A stretch of 64,000 nucleotides of DNA from CAYXLI01 sp964464925 (GCA_964464925.1 CAYXLI010000011.1:116025-180024); one strand, 5' to 3'. Numbered from the stretch's first letter, positions 25,310 to 34,285 are shown. Numbers and translations: made by a program. The notes: generated by a model not told the origin, from the sequence alone.

Positions 25310-26896
25310 ATGCAAAGACGTGACTTGTTGAAATCCGCAGCCGCCGGATTGACGATTCTGAAGAGCGGAGCGCTACTTGGACAGAACGCGCCGAGTAATA
25401 AGCTGAACGTCGCCCTCATCGGTGTATGGGGCCGGGGAACCGCACACTATAACGTGCTCCGGAATGAGAACGTTGTGGCGCTGTGCGATGTGAACGACCT
25501 TCGCACAAAAGAGGCTTTGGAGATATTCCCGAAGGCCAAGACGCACTACGACTGGCGCAGAGTGCTGGATCAGAAAGACGTGGAAGCCGTGATCATCTGC
25601 ACCGCCGATCACCACCACGCTTTCATCGCGAACTGGGCGCTGAACCGCAACATGCATGTCTACTGTGAGAAGCCGCTTGGTATCACCGTAGACGAAGTGC
25701 GGACGGTGCGCGCCAATTACCTCAGCCGGAGGGCCAAGGTCGCAACTCAGCATGGAACGCAACGCCATGCATATCCGAACTTCGAACGAGTCCGCGAACT
25801 GATTCTGGATGGCGCGATCGGCGAACTGAAAACGGTGCACGGCTGGGACGCGCGGCAGTTGCCGAGGCCCGGCTATCCTCCCGGCGAGGGGCAGCCGCCG
25901 GCATCGCTCCATTACGAACAATGGATCGGGCCATCGCCCTACCATCCCTACAGCCCGCAGTATTTTGGCGGATCCAGCGGATTGAACTGTCTGTTCTGGA
26001 ATATGTACCGCGACTTCGGCGTCGGGCAGATGGGTGACATGGGCGCGCACACAATGGACCTTCTCTGGAACGCAATCGACGCGGGCGCCCCAATTGCGAT
26101 TGAAGTAGACCAGGATGTCAGCGACAAATACAATCCGGACATCTGTCCCGTAAAGCTGAAAGCAACATTCGATCATCCTGCGAACGACTGGCGCGGACCC
26201 ATTCAGATCGTCTGGTACCAGGGCGGGTTGAAGCCGAAGACGCCGAAGGGTTACATCGATATCTCGGGCGTGGGCAACGGCGCGATATTTGAAGGCACCA
26301 AGGGAGCCATCTTCGCCGACTTTACCAGCCGCATCATTGTCCCCAACAACGACGACGGGGACCTCACCTACTACAAGCGCCGGGCAAAGGATCAGGTTCT
26401 GCCACTGATCGGCGGCACGGGACAGGCGACTCAAGGTGCGCTGCGGCCTGCCGGGCCGCGTCCCGCTCCTCCTCCGCTGCCGAACGGGTTTACCGCCCAG
26501 CCGAATGCGCAGCCGGGGCCGAACGGCTTCCCTGCTATTCAATTCGTGGACGGCAAAATTCCCGCGGCCATCGGCATGCCGAACACGAGCGTTCAGGCGA
26601 TCCTCGCGGCAGAGAAGGCAGGGCGCCATCCGTCGGGCGGAGACGTATTTCAGCAGGAGTGGCTGGATGCCTGCAAGGGCAAGCATAACGGGGCTGTGCA
26701 CGGAACCAGCAGCAAGACGCATTGCGACTTCGACTATTCCGGTACGATGATCGAGCAGATGCTGCTGGGGCTGGTGGCTCACCGCGCCGGTAAGAAGCTC
26801 ACCTATGACCCGGCTACCGGGCACGTCACCAATTCATCGGAAGCGAACGATTGGTTGAAGCGCAAGTACCGGGATAACTGGACGCTGAACGGCTAA
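25310..26896 (+). CDS. Tat-exported Gfo/Idh/MocA family oxidoreductase
   Basis: The protein has 528 residues. The N-terminus MQRRDLLKSAAAG is a twin-arginine signal. An NAD(P)-binding Rossmann domain follows (VALIGVWGRGTAHYNVL), with the family motif YCEKPLG near residue 122 and the substrate-binding C-terminal domain. A proline/alanine-rich insert of about 40 residues sits near 380-420. These enzymes oxidise or reduce sugars and sugar derivatives; an exported form points to periplasmic carbohydrate processing. Its 3' end overlaps by 4 bases a convergent DUF1080 gene, a family that often works with such oxidoreductases on 3-keto sugars. Confidence 0.88.
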   Translation: MQRRDLLKSAAAGLTILKSGALLGQNAPSNKLNVALIGVWGRGTAHYNVLRNENVVALCDVNDLRTKEALEIFPKAKTHYDWRRVLDQKDVEAVIICTADHHHAFIANWALNRNMHVYCEKPLGITVDEVRTVRANYLSRRAKVATQHGTQRHAYPNFERVRELILDGAIGELKTVHGWDARQLPRPGYPPGEGQPPASLHYEQWIGPSPYHPYSPQYFGGSSGLNCLFWNMYRDFGVGQMGDMGAHTMDLLWNAIDAGAPIAIEVDQDVSDKYNPDICPVKLKATFDHPANDWRGPIQIVWYQGGLKPKTPKGYIDISGVGNGAIFEGTKGAIFADFTSRIIVPNNDDGDLTYYKRRAKDQVLPLIGGTGQATQGALRPAGPRPAPPPLPNGFTAQPNAQPGPNGFPAIQFVDGKIPAAIGMPNTSVQAILAAEKAGRHPSGGDVFQQEWLDACKGKHNGAVHGTSSKTHCDFDYSGTMIEQMLLGLVAHRAGKKLTYDPATGHVTNSSEANDWLKRKYRDNWTLNG

Positions 26897-27543
26897 GGCT
26901 TGACTGCCGGGGGCTTCAGCAGACGGTATTCGATGTTGCGAATGCCCCCAGTAGTTCCGTAAGACATGAAGCCAAGCGGGGCGGTGAGCTTCGTATCTCC
27001 CGGACGAAGGCTGATGGTACGGCCGGTGATGACGGCATCTATGATAGGCTTTTCGTCAATCCACGCCATGATTCGGTCCTCGGTAACCTGAAGCCGGAGC
27101 GAATACCAGCGGCCGCGTTCGAACGTGAAGTATTTGCGAGTTTCATTGTCGGATGCATCCCAACCGTCAATGCTGGAGAGCCCAACGATGTCTCCGCCCC
27201 ATCCTCCCAGAACCCAGGTACAGAAAGATTCCTGTACAGGAAAAGTAAGACTCGCGAAAAAATCGCCGCCCTGCAGGCGGGCTCCTTCAAAACGTATTTC
27301 GTAATCGGTTTTCGGAAATGTTCCGGCCCAGGTAATGCCGGTCATCGGCTTCCCTGCACCGAGTTGGATCGTTCCGCTTTCTACCTTTACGTCTCCATGT
27401 TCTTTGAACGGCGTCGTCTTCCATGCGCCAAGAGTTTTGCCGTCGTACAGCGGCTGCCACGCACCCGGCGCTTCGCCTGCAACGCAGGCACTTGCCAGAA
27501 GGAGCGCCGTGACAGACAGCCGCCGCAGCATCAGGTGGGGCAT
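26893..27543 (-). CDS. Secreted DUF1080 (3-keto-disaccharide hydrolase-like) protein
   Basis: The protein has 216 residues. An N-terminal signal ends near LLLASAC, which could act as a lipobox. The mature domain is a concanavalin-like beta-sandwich of the DUF1080 family: WQPLYDGKTLGAWKTT, then YEIRFEGARLQGGDFFASLT. Some DUF1080 members cleave 3-keto-glycosides produced by Gfo/Idh/MocA dehydrogenases, and such an enzyme lies next door in convergent orientation. Starts at 27543 and 27531 are both possible; a TGG-TATAGT box stands 10 bases before the first. Confidence 0.82.
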   Translation of the reverse strand: MPHLMLRRLSVTALLLASACVAGEAPGAWQPLYDGKTLGAWKTTPFKEHGDVKVESGTIQLGAGKPMTGITWAGTFPKTDYEIRFEGARLQGGDFFASLTFPVQESFCTWVLGGWGGDIVGLSSIDGWDASDNETRKYFTFERGRWYSLRLQVTEDRIMAWIDEKPIIDAVITGRTISLRPGDTKLTAPLGFMSYGTTGGIRNIEYRLLKPPAVKP

Positions 27544-27553
27544 GAAGCTATGG

Positions 27554-27562
27554 ACTATACCA
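27554..27562 (-). promoter_or_regulatory. Extended -10 promoter of the DUF1080 gene
   Basis: On the minus strand TGG-TATAGT (five of six consensus bases plus the TGn extension) lies 10 bases before the ATG at 27543. It sits between the DUF4397 gene and DUF1080, so the latter can be transcribed on its own. Confidence 0.5.
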
Positions 27563-27570
27563 CAGACTTC

Positions 27571-28347
27571 TTAGCCACGGGTCCGGCGCATGCCTGTATC
27601 CACGATCGGGATAACGCGAAGCTTTGTACCGTTTTTCTCTCCGCCCATCACGACGAAGGTGTAAAGTTTGTCCGCTTCGAGATGGAAGTTCGGAAGGCGC
27701 ACGACGCCTTCTTTGTCATTGGAGGTCCGTATCTCAATCGATGTGTCGGTCGGGTCGACTTCCTGCCAGGTCGAGGCGGTGGTGAAGCGGCTTTCGCTCG
27801 CGAGCTTTTCCTTCCTGCCAGCCGCGTAGACTTCAATGCCTTCCATTCCAGGAGCCGCGTGGATTATGCGCAACTTTGCTTTTCCGGCGTGCGGAGCATC
27901 GGTGTCGTCATTCACCACACGCAACGTAGGTTCGGCTTTCTTGGTGTTATCATCGAACGCCACTACGGTGTAGTATTTGCCGGCGCTGAGGCCCTCACTG
28001 TTCTTGGCGAGTACGTTATCGCGGCTGCGGCTGCGTTCCGTATCGCCGCCAGGGGCGCCGGCCGGACGGAGTTCGAAATCGTGCCGTTCCGCTACGGCGT
28101 CTTTGTACTTTGTAACGGTGTTCTTATCCACGCCGCTGAATAGCTTCAAATCGCCGAACCATAGGTCCGTATTATGGGTATCTGCGTCGATAAAACGTAC
28201 GTATGCAACCTTTTCTGCCGCGGTGCTTGCCGGCTCACTCGTGGCCTCCCGGGTTCGTGCTCGGACGCCCTCATCAGAACGGCTGCAAGCGGTACCGCCG
28301 AGAATCAGGATGGAAAGTGCGGACGCACAAATCAGTTCTCTGTACAT
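27571..28347 (-). CDS. DUF4397-domain lipoprotein
   Basis: The protein has 258 residues. A lipoprotein signal ends in LGGTACS with the lipid cysteine at residue 21. Two immunoglobulin-like DUF4397 repeats follow: VAYVRFIDADTHNTDLWFGD near residue 47 and LRIIHAAPGMEGIEVYAAG near 159. The family is thought to be surface or periplasmic and has no known activity. AGGAGG lies 13 bases before the ATG, slightly far. It is divergent from a GH13 gene. Confidence 0.85.
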   Translation of the reverse strand: MYRELICASALSILILGGTACSRSDEGVRARTREATSEPASTAAEKVAYVRFIDADTHNTDLWFGDLKLFSGVDKNTVTKYKDAVAERHDFELRPAGAPGGDTERSRSRDNVLAKNSEGLSAGKYYTVVAFDDNTKKAEPTLRVVNDDTDAPHAGKAKLRIIHAAPGMEGIEVYAAGRKEKLASESRFTTASTWQEVDPTDTSIEIRTSNDKEGVVRLPNFHLEADKLYTFVVMGGEKNGTKLRVIPIVDTGMRRTRG

Positions 28348-28425
28348 AGCTCTTCTTACTCCTCCTATTAGTGAGAGAGCGAATGTACCCTTGTTGTTAC
28401 GAGCGCCAGAAGGGACGAGAGCGTC

Positions 28426-29835
28426 GTGAAACGTCCGTTACGTACACACATATTTGAGTGCAACGCATGGGTTTGGCTGAATCGTCTAAGCCTTCGCAAA
28501 GGCAGCAATGTCACGCTGGAGAATGTTCCGGACGAGGAATGGAGCCGCTTGCGGGCCCTGGGTTTCGATGCAGTGTGGCTGATGGGAGTGTGGGAGCGAA
28601 GCCCAGCGGCTCACGAAGAATCTATGCTTGCGGCGTATCACGATTCGTACAGCAAGACCTTGCCAGGGTGGACCGGGGCGGATGTGCCCGGCTCTCCGTA
28701 TTCGGTGCATGCTTACGCTGTCGATGCCCGCTTGGGCGGACGAGATGGACTTGCGGCCGCTCGCACTGCAATGTCGAACCACGGCCTCCGGCTCTTTCTC
28801 GATTTCGTTCCGAACCATGTCGCCCCCGATCATCCGCTGGTGGAACGCAGTCCTGAGTTATTCATTCACGACGCCGGGCGAATTGCCTCCGGGCGGGACC
28901 CACATTCCGCTCCCTGGCCGGATACGGTACAGCTCAACGCATTCTCGACCCGGCTTAGAACAATTGCGGCGAACACAATCCTTGCGATCGCCGCACAATG
29001 CGACGGGATCCGCTGTGACATGGCGATGCTGCTACTGAACGATGTCTTTCAGCGCACCTGGGGAGACCGTGCCGGCAGCCGGCCTGAAACAGAATACTGG
29101 ACGGATGTTTTAGCACCATTACGCACAAAGTATCCGGACTGCTTCGTTTTCGCGGAAGCGTATTGGGATACCGAACCGGATCTGCTGCGGCTCGGTTTTG
29201 ATGCTTGCTATGACAAAACTTTGTATGACCGCCTGGTCTCCGGCGATGTGCTGGGCATTCGCACACACCTGGGAGCATCGACGGATTACCAGGACAGGCT
29301 CGTGCGCTTCCTGGAAAATCACGATGAACGGCGTGCAGCCATGCTGGGCTCCGAGCGTGAGAAGGCTGCAGCAGTAGTGTTGTTCAGCGTCCCAGGACAC
29401 CGGCTTGTGTTCGATGGGCAAATGGAAGGCGCCCGCCAGTTCCTGCCCATCAGGCTCGGGCGCGCTCCGGTAGAGCCGATTCAACAAGAGTTGGCGTCGT
29501 TCTACGCACGGCTATTGCCTTTGGCATACCGGGCAGGGTCGTGGACGTTGTGTGCCGTCAGCGGTTGGCCAGACAACCAGAGCTATACTCGTGTGCTTTC
29601 CTGGCTTTGGCGCAACAAACAGGAGATCTATTGGATTGTGGTGAATTACGCCGGCACTCCATCGCAAGCGATCGTACACCCACCGGCCGATGTCTTGCCA
29701 CAGCAAGCTCTTCACCTGAGGGATGTTCTCGCGGGAATCGACTACCTGCGAAACGGCGAAGAGTCTTCCCGAAATGGAATGTTCATCTCCTTATCACCCT
29801 GGGGATATCACTTTTTCCGGGTAGAACGGGTCTGA
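28426..29835 (+). CDS. Alpha-amylase family (GH13) glycoside hydrolase
   Basis: The protein has 469 residues from a GTG. All three catalytic acids of the GH13 TIM barrel are visible: nucleophile Asp198 (DGIRCDMA), acid Glu244 (VFAEAYWD) and Asp300 (ENHDERR). The early LFLDFVPNHV motif is also present. No signal peptide, so it is probably cytoplasmic, acting on glycogen, maltodextrin, trehalose-type or other alpha-glucosides. It stands alone between a divergent lipoprotein and convergent fumarase; a long hairpin follows it. Confidence 0.9.
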   Translation: MKRPLRTHIFECNAWVWLNRLSLRKGSNVTLENVPDEEWSRLRALGFDAVWLMGVWERSPAAHEESMLAAYHDSYSKTLPGWTGADVPGSPYSVHAYAVDARLGGRDGLAAARTAMSNHGLRLFLDFVPNHVAPDHPLVERSPELFIHDAGRIASGRDPHSAPWPDTVQLNAFSTRLRTIAANTILAIAAQCDGIRCDMAMLLLNDVFQRTWGDRAGSRPETEYWTDVLAPLRTKYPDCFVFAEAYWDTEPDLLRLGFDACYDKTLYDRLVSGDVLGIRTHLGASTDYQDRLVRFLENHDERRAAMLGSEREKAAAVVLFSVPGHRLVFDGQMEGARQFLPIRLGRAPVEPIQQELASFYARLLPLAYRAGSWTLCAVSGWPDNQSYTRVLSWLWRNKQEIYWIVVNYAGTPSQAIVHPPADVLPQQALHLRDVLAGIDYLRNGEESSRNGMFISLSPWGYHFFRVERV

Positions 29836-29912
29836 GATTTTACGGCCGGTCAGCCACTAATTGGCAGGTGCTGTCAAGGGATGGCACTTCGCAAACTTCT
29901 CCGGCGAGAAGA

Positions 29913-29938
29913 GGGACCCCGGCGCAGTGCGGGGTCCC
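29913..29938. terminator. Hairpin between convergent GH13 and fumarase genes
   Basis: GGGACCCCG and CGGGGTCCC form a 9-bp perfect stem with an 8-base loop, placed between the two convergent stops. There is no strong T-run on either side (CTCTTCTC on the minus side), so it may act as a transcript-end barrier or a weak terminator in both directions. Confidence 0.5.
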
Positions 29939-29946
29939 CATAAAGA

Positions 29947-31461
29947 CTAGACGGACTGTAAGGTCGCAAGCGATTCCGCTGTGGACTTTTCCACCTCGGC
30001 GTGCAAGCTGTTTCCGTGCGCATCCATTGTGACAATCGCTACGAAATTATTTACCTGCAGATGCCACATGGCTTCTGGAATACCGAACTCCATAAGATGA
30101 ACACCGATTACCTTCTCCACCGTGCGCGCATAATATTGCGCCGCACCGCCAATCCCGTTCAGATAAACCGCACCGAACTCTTTCATCGCTGCGAGCGTTT
30201 TCGCTCCCATCCCGCCCTTGCCTATCACCGCCCGGACTCCGTACCGCTTGATCACATCCGCTTGATAAGGCTCCTCGCGGATGCTGGTGGTGGGGCCTGC
30301 AGCCTTCACCTGCCACTCATCGCCTTTCAACATGACCGGCCCGCAGTGATACAGGACCGCGCCGCGCAAATCTACCGGCGGGGCGTTCTTCATCAGGTGC
30401 GCGTGTACCGCGTCGCGCCCCGTGTAGACTTCGCCGCTGATCAGCACCACGTCGCCCACCTTCAACGCCCGGACCTGCTCCTCGGTCAACGGCGCTCGCA
30501 GCACCACTTCGCGCCCCGTCAGCGGGAAGCCTTCCGTCGCGGCCATCTTGTCCACGTGGCGGGAAGGATCCCTGTACAGCCACTTCGTAATGGCGCCGCT
30601 GGCCGCATCAAGCCGGACACCGAGCCTCCGGTAGGCCCAGCAATCATACGCGACCGAAACAAAAAAGCTCGCAGGCAGCCGATTCGCCGCTGTGATTTTG
30701 CAACCTATCAGTGACGCATTCCCCCCGAAACCCATCGCACCTACGCCGATACGGTTCGCTTCGGCCATGATCTCCTGCTCCAGCTTGGCGAGTTCCGGCA
30801 CGGGGTTCACGTCGTCGAGAGTGCGGAACAACTCCTGCTTAGCCAGCACATATCCGTGTGCGCGATCACTGCCGATGCAAACGCCGACGGCTCCGGGTGC
30901 ACAGCCCTGCCCCTGTGCCTGCCAAACAGCATGCAGGATACATTTGCGGACACCTTCGAGATTGCGATCCGCACGGCCAAGATGATCCAGGTTCGCAGGC
31001 AACGAGTACTGAATGTTTTTGTTTTCGCAGCCGCCGCCTTTCAGGATCAGCTTCACTTCGATCTCTTCTTCTTCCCACTGCTCGAAATGAATGACCGGCG
31101 TTTCCGGACCGAGATTGTCGCCGCTATTCTTACCCGTGATCGAATCGACTGAGTTGGGGCGCAGCTTGCCGCGGCGGGTCGCCTCGGCCACAGCCTCCCG
31201 AATCGCCTTCTTGATCTGGATCTGGTTGACGCCCACAGGCGTATGAACAACGAACGTGGGCATGCCGGTGTCCTGGCAAATGGGGCCTTCGTCTTTCTGA
31301 GCCATATCGATATTGGCGGCGATGATTCCCAGCGCCTGGGCAGACTGCGTGCCGGGCGTTTCGGTTTTCATGATCATCCCCATGGCTTCCCGCACATCGG
31401 GCGGCAGATTGGTGGAGGTCTGCGTGATCAACTCCACCAGGCTCTCTTTTAGAAATTCCAT
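29947..31461 (-). CDS. Fumarate hydratase class I (iron-sulfur, single chain)
   Basis: The protein has 504 residues. It hydrates fumarate to malate in the TCA cycle using a 4Fe-4S cluster. The alpha-part carries Cys62 in the typical ICQDTG motif, and Cys145, Cys187 and Cys195 are further candidates for cluster ligands. The beta-part (about 325-500) shows AGPTTSIREEPYQADVI, GKGGMG and FGIPEAMWHLQV. The two parts, separate subunits in some species, are fused. L-tartrate dehydratases share the fold, so the substrate is likely but not proven. GGGAA precedes the ATG. An HlyD-type gene lies 22 bases upstream on the same strand. Confidence 0.9.
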   Translation of the reverse strand: MEFLKESLVELITQTSTNLPPDVREAMGMIMKTETPGTQSAQALGIIAANIDMAQKDEGPICQDTGMPTFVVHTPVGVNQIQIKKAIREAVAEATRRGKLRPNSVDSITGKNSGDNLGPETPVIHFEQWEEEEIEVKLILKGGGCENKNIQYSLPANLDHLGRADRNLEGVRKCILHAVWQAQGQGCAPGAVGVCIGSDRAHGYVLAKQELFRTLDDVNPVPELAKLEQEIMAEANRIGVGAMGFGGNASLIGCKITAANRLPASFFVSVAYDCWAYRRLGVRLDAASGAITKWLYRDPSRHVDKMAATEGFPLTGREVVLRAPLTEEQVRALKVGDVVLISGEVYTGRDAVHAHLMKNAPPVDLRGAVLYHCGPVMLKGDEWQVKAAGPTTSIREEPYQADVIKRYGVRAVIGKGGMGAKTLAAMKEFGAVYLNGIGGAAQYYARTVEKVIGVHLMEFGIPEAMWHLQVNNFVAIVTMDAHGNSLHAEVEKSTAESLATLQSV

Positions 31462-31483
31462 TCGTTTCCCTTCGCAAATAGCG

Positions 31484-32506
31484 CTATGTAAATTTGATGA
31501 TGACCTGTGCCGTTAGTCCGGGTTTCACCAAGGGATTCGGATTACCAAACCCCACCACCACGTGGCCTTGTTCCACGCGTGCCACGATACCGCCGAGCCC
31601 CTCACCCGGATTTTCCGCCACGCGCACCACCGCGGGCTGGCCGGGCTTGACTCGCGCGAGAATCTCCGGCGCCGCATCGGCAACCACTTCCAGGTGACTC
31701 AGATCCGTGGCGATCTCGAACAGGTTCTTGATAGATGGATCCACTGCTCCCCCCTGCTCTCCCCGGCGTCCCACCACAATTCCATTCACAGGCGAGTGCA
31801 CATTGCCCGCCGCCAGGTGCTCCTTCGCGGTGTCCGCCTCTTCGGAGACGTGCTGCAATTGCTTTTTCGCATTGTCCAACTCTCGAACGATTGAACTCAC
31901 GCGGTCTTCGCTCTGCTTCGCTACCTCGTCAAGATTGTCGTACGCGCCTTTCGCCGACGTGTACTCCTTCTCCGCTTTCTGGAACACGAGTCGCGGCGTG
32001 GCGCCTTCGCCCAGCAGAAACTTCTGCCGTTGATACACCTTGTTCGCCCGCTCGTATTCGCTCTGCGCCCGTGATGCTTCCGCGCGGGCCCGCGAAGCCT
32101 CCAGGCGGGCCGCCACGATGGCTGACTCAAGGTCATTCACTTTCGTCTGTTCGCGATTCAGTTCCATCTGTGCAGCCGCCTGCTCCGATTCCAGCGTTTC
32201 GCTCCCCAGCTGCGCGAGCAACTGGCCTTCATACACTTCGTCGCCGACTTCGACGTGAAACTGTTCGACCTTTCCTTCAATCGGCGCCGCAATCTGCTCT
32301 ACCGTAGGCGCCTGGATTTTGCCCGCCAGACTCACCTCTGTCGCCGTGAAGATCTTCGCCGAAGCCTGGCTATGCGGCTGCGGTTTCGTTGCTGCCGCAC
32401 GTTCCCGCCAGGCTACCGAAAGCGCTGCCGTAGCTACGCCGATCAGAATCACGCCAGCGCCTAAGCCAATCCATTTTCCTCGAACCGGCGGAGGTTTCAT
32501 CCCCAT
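31484..32506 (-). CDS. HlyD/RND-type periplasmic adaptor (membrane fusion) protein
   Basis: The protein has 340 residues. There is an N-terminal membrane anchor (about 11-32), a biotinyl-lipoyl-like half (VEQFHVEVGDEVYEGQLLAQ), and a long coiled-coil hairpin about 105-235 rich in Glu/Ala/Arg. The second lipoyl half and beta-barrel follow (VHSPVNGIVVGRRGEQGG). It would bridge an inner-membrane transporter and an outer-membrane channel, but neither is encoded nearby, so its partner is elsewhere. The ATG at 32506 or 32500 may be used. Confidence 0.85.
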   Translation of the reverse strand: MGMKPPPVRGKWIGLGAGVILIGVATAALSVAWRERAAATKPQPHSQASAKIFTATEVSLAGKIQAPTVEQIAAPIEGKVEQFHVEVGDEVYEGQLLAQLGSETLESEQAAAQMELNREQTKVNDLESAIVAARLEASRARAEASRAQSEYERANKVYQRQKFLLGEGATPRLVFQKAEKEYTSAKGAYDNLDEVAKQSEDRVSSIVRELDNAKKQLQHVSEEADTAKEHLAAGNVHSPVNGIVVGRRGEQGGAVDPSIKNLFEIATDLSHLEVVADAAPEILARVKPGQPAVVRVAENPGEGLGGIVARVEQGHVVVGFGNPNPLVKPGLTAQVIIKFT

Positions 32507-32535
32507 GGTTTACGCCTATCTTCTCACCGTCTGTT

Positions 32536-32544
32536 TGGTATACT
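32536..32544 (+). promoter_or_regulatory. Extended -10 promoter of the zinc-ribbon gene
   Basis: TGG-TATACT is a near-consensus extended -10. The transcript would start about 15 bases before the ATG at 32567, and the leader contains GGAG 6 bases before the start codon. No clear -35 box. Confidence 0.55.
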
Positions 32545-32566
32545 GCAATTCGACGCGGAGCATTGC

Positions 32567-32941
32567 ATGGACAATCTACGATTAGGTGACATCATCGATG
32601 ACTATTGCATCAAGTGCCGCCGCATGACGAACCACGCAATTGTCTCGATTGTGAATGAAGAAGTAGCGAAGGTGCGGTGCCGCTCCTGCTATCACGATCA
32701 CGACTACCTGCATGAACAGATTCCTCCCTCCAAAAAAGATCTGAAGAAAATGGAGCTGTTCAATGCCGTGCTGAACAAAGTGGATCCTTCTGGCGAAGCC
32801 GATTCCGACCTCGAGGCTGATGTGGATCTCGACGGTGAGAACGACACCGAAGCAGAGATTGAGACCGAAGCAGAGGCACCAGCCGCGGCCGCTCCCGCCC
32901 CGGCACCAGCAAAAAAGGGCCGTAGCGCGAAGAAGCGCTAG
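32567..32941 (+). CDS. Small zinc-ribbon protein with acidic and basic low-complexity tail
   Basis: The protein has 124 residues. The N-terminal half has two cysteine pairs, CIKC (14-17) and CRSC (38-41), spaced as in a treble-clef or zinc-ribbon fold, then HDHDYLHEQ. After about residue 75 comes an Asp/Glu-rich tract (EADSDLEADVDLDG and on), an Ala/Pro linker and a Lys/Arg end (KKGRSAKKR). I recall similar short proteins in other acidobacteria but know no function. The build suggests nucleic-acid or RNA-polymerase contact (inference). Its stop overlaps the convergent ispG stop by 4 bases. Confidence 0.72.
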   Translation: MDNLRLGDIIDDYCIKCRRMTNHAIVSIVNEEVAKVRCRSCYHDHDYLHEQIPPSKKDLKKMELFNAVLNKVDPSGEADSDLEADVDLDGENDTEAEIETEAEAPAAAAPAPAPAKKGRSAKKR

Positions 32942-34176
32942 GCCGTTACTTCCTCCACAGCGCGCCGGTACTTCCGCTCCACATAATCGTTCAACATCGT
33001 AGTAAACTCCTCCACGATGTGATCTCCGCGCAGCGTCTTCACCAGTTTCCCATCCACGTAAACGGGAGCGACCGGCTCCTCAAAAGTGCCCGGCAGGGAA
33101 ATTCCGATGTTAGCGTGCTTCGATTCCCCCGGCCCGTTCACAACGCATCCCATCACCGCAACCTTCAACTCTTCCACGCCGGCGTACTGATCCCGCCAGA
33201 CAGCCATCTGATTGCGCAGGTAAGTCTGGATCTGGTCCGCCATGTCCTGGAAGAAAGTGGATGTGGTGCGCCCGCAACCCGGGCACGCGGCCACTTGGGG
33301 AGTGAAACTGCGCAGCCCCATCGACTGCAGGATCTGCTGGCATACGATAACCTCTTCCGTACGGTCGCCGTTGGGCAGCGGAGTCAGCGAGGAGCGAATC
33401 GTATCGCCGATACCCTCCTGCAGCAGCACGGCAAGACCGGCGGTCGTGGCGACAATGCCCTTCGCTCCGAGTCCCGCTTCCGTCAATCCCAGGTGCAGTG
33501 CATAGTCCGATTCGGCGGCAAGCTTGCGATAAACGGTAATCAGGTTTTGAACGCCGCTGACCTTCGCGCTGATGATGATTTTGTCGCGCGATAAGCCGTA
33601 CTTCTCCGCCGCTTCGGCCGACAAAAGCGCGCTTGCCACAATGGCATTCATTGTGACTGCTTCTGCGTCCAGTGGCTCGGGCAGAAGATTATTCTCGTCC
33701 ATCATGCGCGTAAGCAATGCGCCGTCCAACGAGCCCCAGTTCACGCCGATACGCACCGGACGGTCATATTCGATGGCCGTCTCGATCATCGTCCGGAAAT
33801 TGTCATCGTGCTTCTTGCCGATATTTACGTTTCCAGGATTGATGCGGTATTTCGCCAGCGCTCTCGCGCAGTCCGGATATTTCCGCAACAAGATATGGCC
33901 GTTGTAATGGAAGTCACCGACCAGTGGGACCCGCACGCCAAACTTGTAGAGCGTCTCCGCGATTACTGGGACGGCACGCGCCGCGTCCTCCGTGTTGACG
34001 GTAATGCGGACCAATTCCGAACCTGCCTGCGCCAGTTGCATCACCTGGTTCGCGGTCGCGCCCGTATCGGCGGTGTCGGTGTTGGTCATCGACTGGACCA
34101 CGATAGGGTGGTTTCCGCCGACCATCACTCCACCTACATTGACCGCGACCGACTTGCGGCGCGGATTGGCTGCCAT
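32938..34176 (-). CDS. ispG: 4-hydroxy-3-methylbut-2-enyl diphosphate synthase (flavodoxin/ferredoxin)
   Basis: The protein has 412 residues, the two-domain short form. It converts methylerythritol cyclodiphosphate to HMBPP in the MEP isoprenoid pathway. The TIM-barrel half carries QSMTNTDTAD and VGDFHYNGH. The C-terminal half has the 4Fe-4S ligands in AACPGCGRTTSTFFQ and MGCVVNGPGESKHANIGIS. A perfect AGGAGG stands 10 bases before the ATG, and TACAAT at 34204-34209 (minus) offers the promoter. Confidence 0.97.
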   Translation of the reverse strand: MAANPRRKSVAVNVGGVMVGGNHPIVVQSMTNTDTADTGATANQVMQLAQAGSELVRITVNTEDAARAVPVIAETLYKFGVRVPLVGDFHYNGHILLRKYPDCARALAKYRINPGNVNIGKKHDDNFRTMIETAIEYDRPVRIGVNWGSLDGALLTRMMDENNLLPEPLDAEAVTMNAIVASALLSAEAAEKYGLSRDKIIISAKVSGVQNLITVYRKLAAESDYALHLGLTEAGLGAKGIVATTAGLAVLLQEGIGDTIRSSLTPLPNGDRTEEVIVCQQILQSMGLRSFTPQVAACPGCGRTTSTFFQDMADQIQTYLRNQMAVWRDQYAGVEELKVAVMGCVVNGPGESKHANIGISLPGTFEEPVAPVYVDGKLVKTLRGDHIVEEFTTMLNDYVERKYRRAVEEVTA

Positions 34177-34203
34177 GTTTCTTGGATCCTCCTGGGAACC
34201 TTT

Positions 34204-34234
34204 ATTGTAACAACCGGCGGATAGCAGCCCGCCG
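34204..34234 (-). promoter_or_regulatory. ispG -10 box next to a hairpin that may end the upstream transcript
   Basis: On the minus strand TACAAT (34209-34204) lies 27 bases before the ispG ATG. Immediately upstream is a hairpin with 6-bp arms CGGCGG/CCGCCG (34215-34234), followed by GTTGTT. The hairpin could terminate transcription from the unknown gene at 34286-34912 before ispG is started afresh. Confidence 0.4.
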
Positions 34235-34285
34235 ATAAGGCCGTGTGCTTACTGGCTTTAGTCCCGGGAGTTTCGCAATCGGATC

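Noticed and set aside
25373..26824. 483-residue minus-strand frame opposite the Gfo/Idh/MocA gene
   Set aside because: Antisense shadow; the plus-strand protein has a Tat signal, Rossmann loop and EKP motif.
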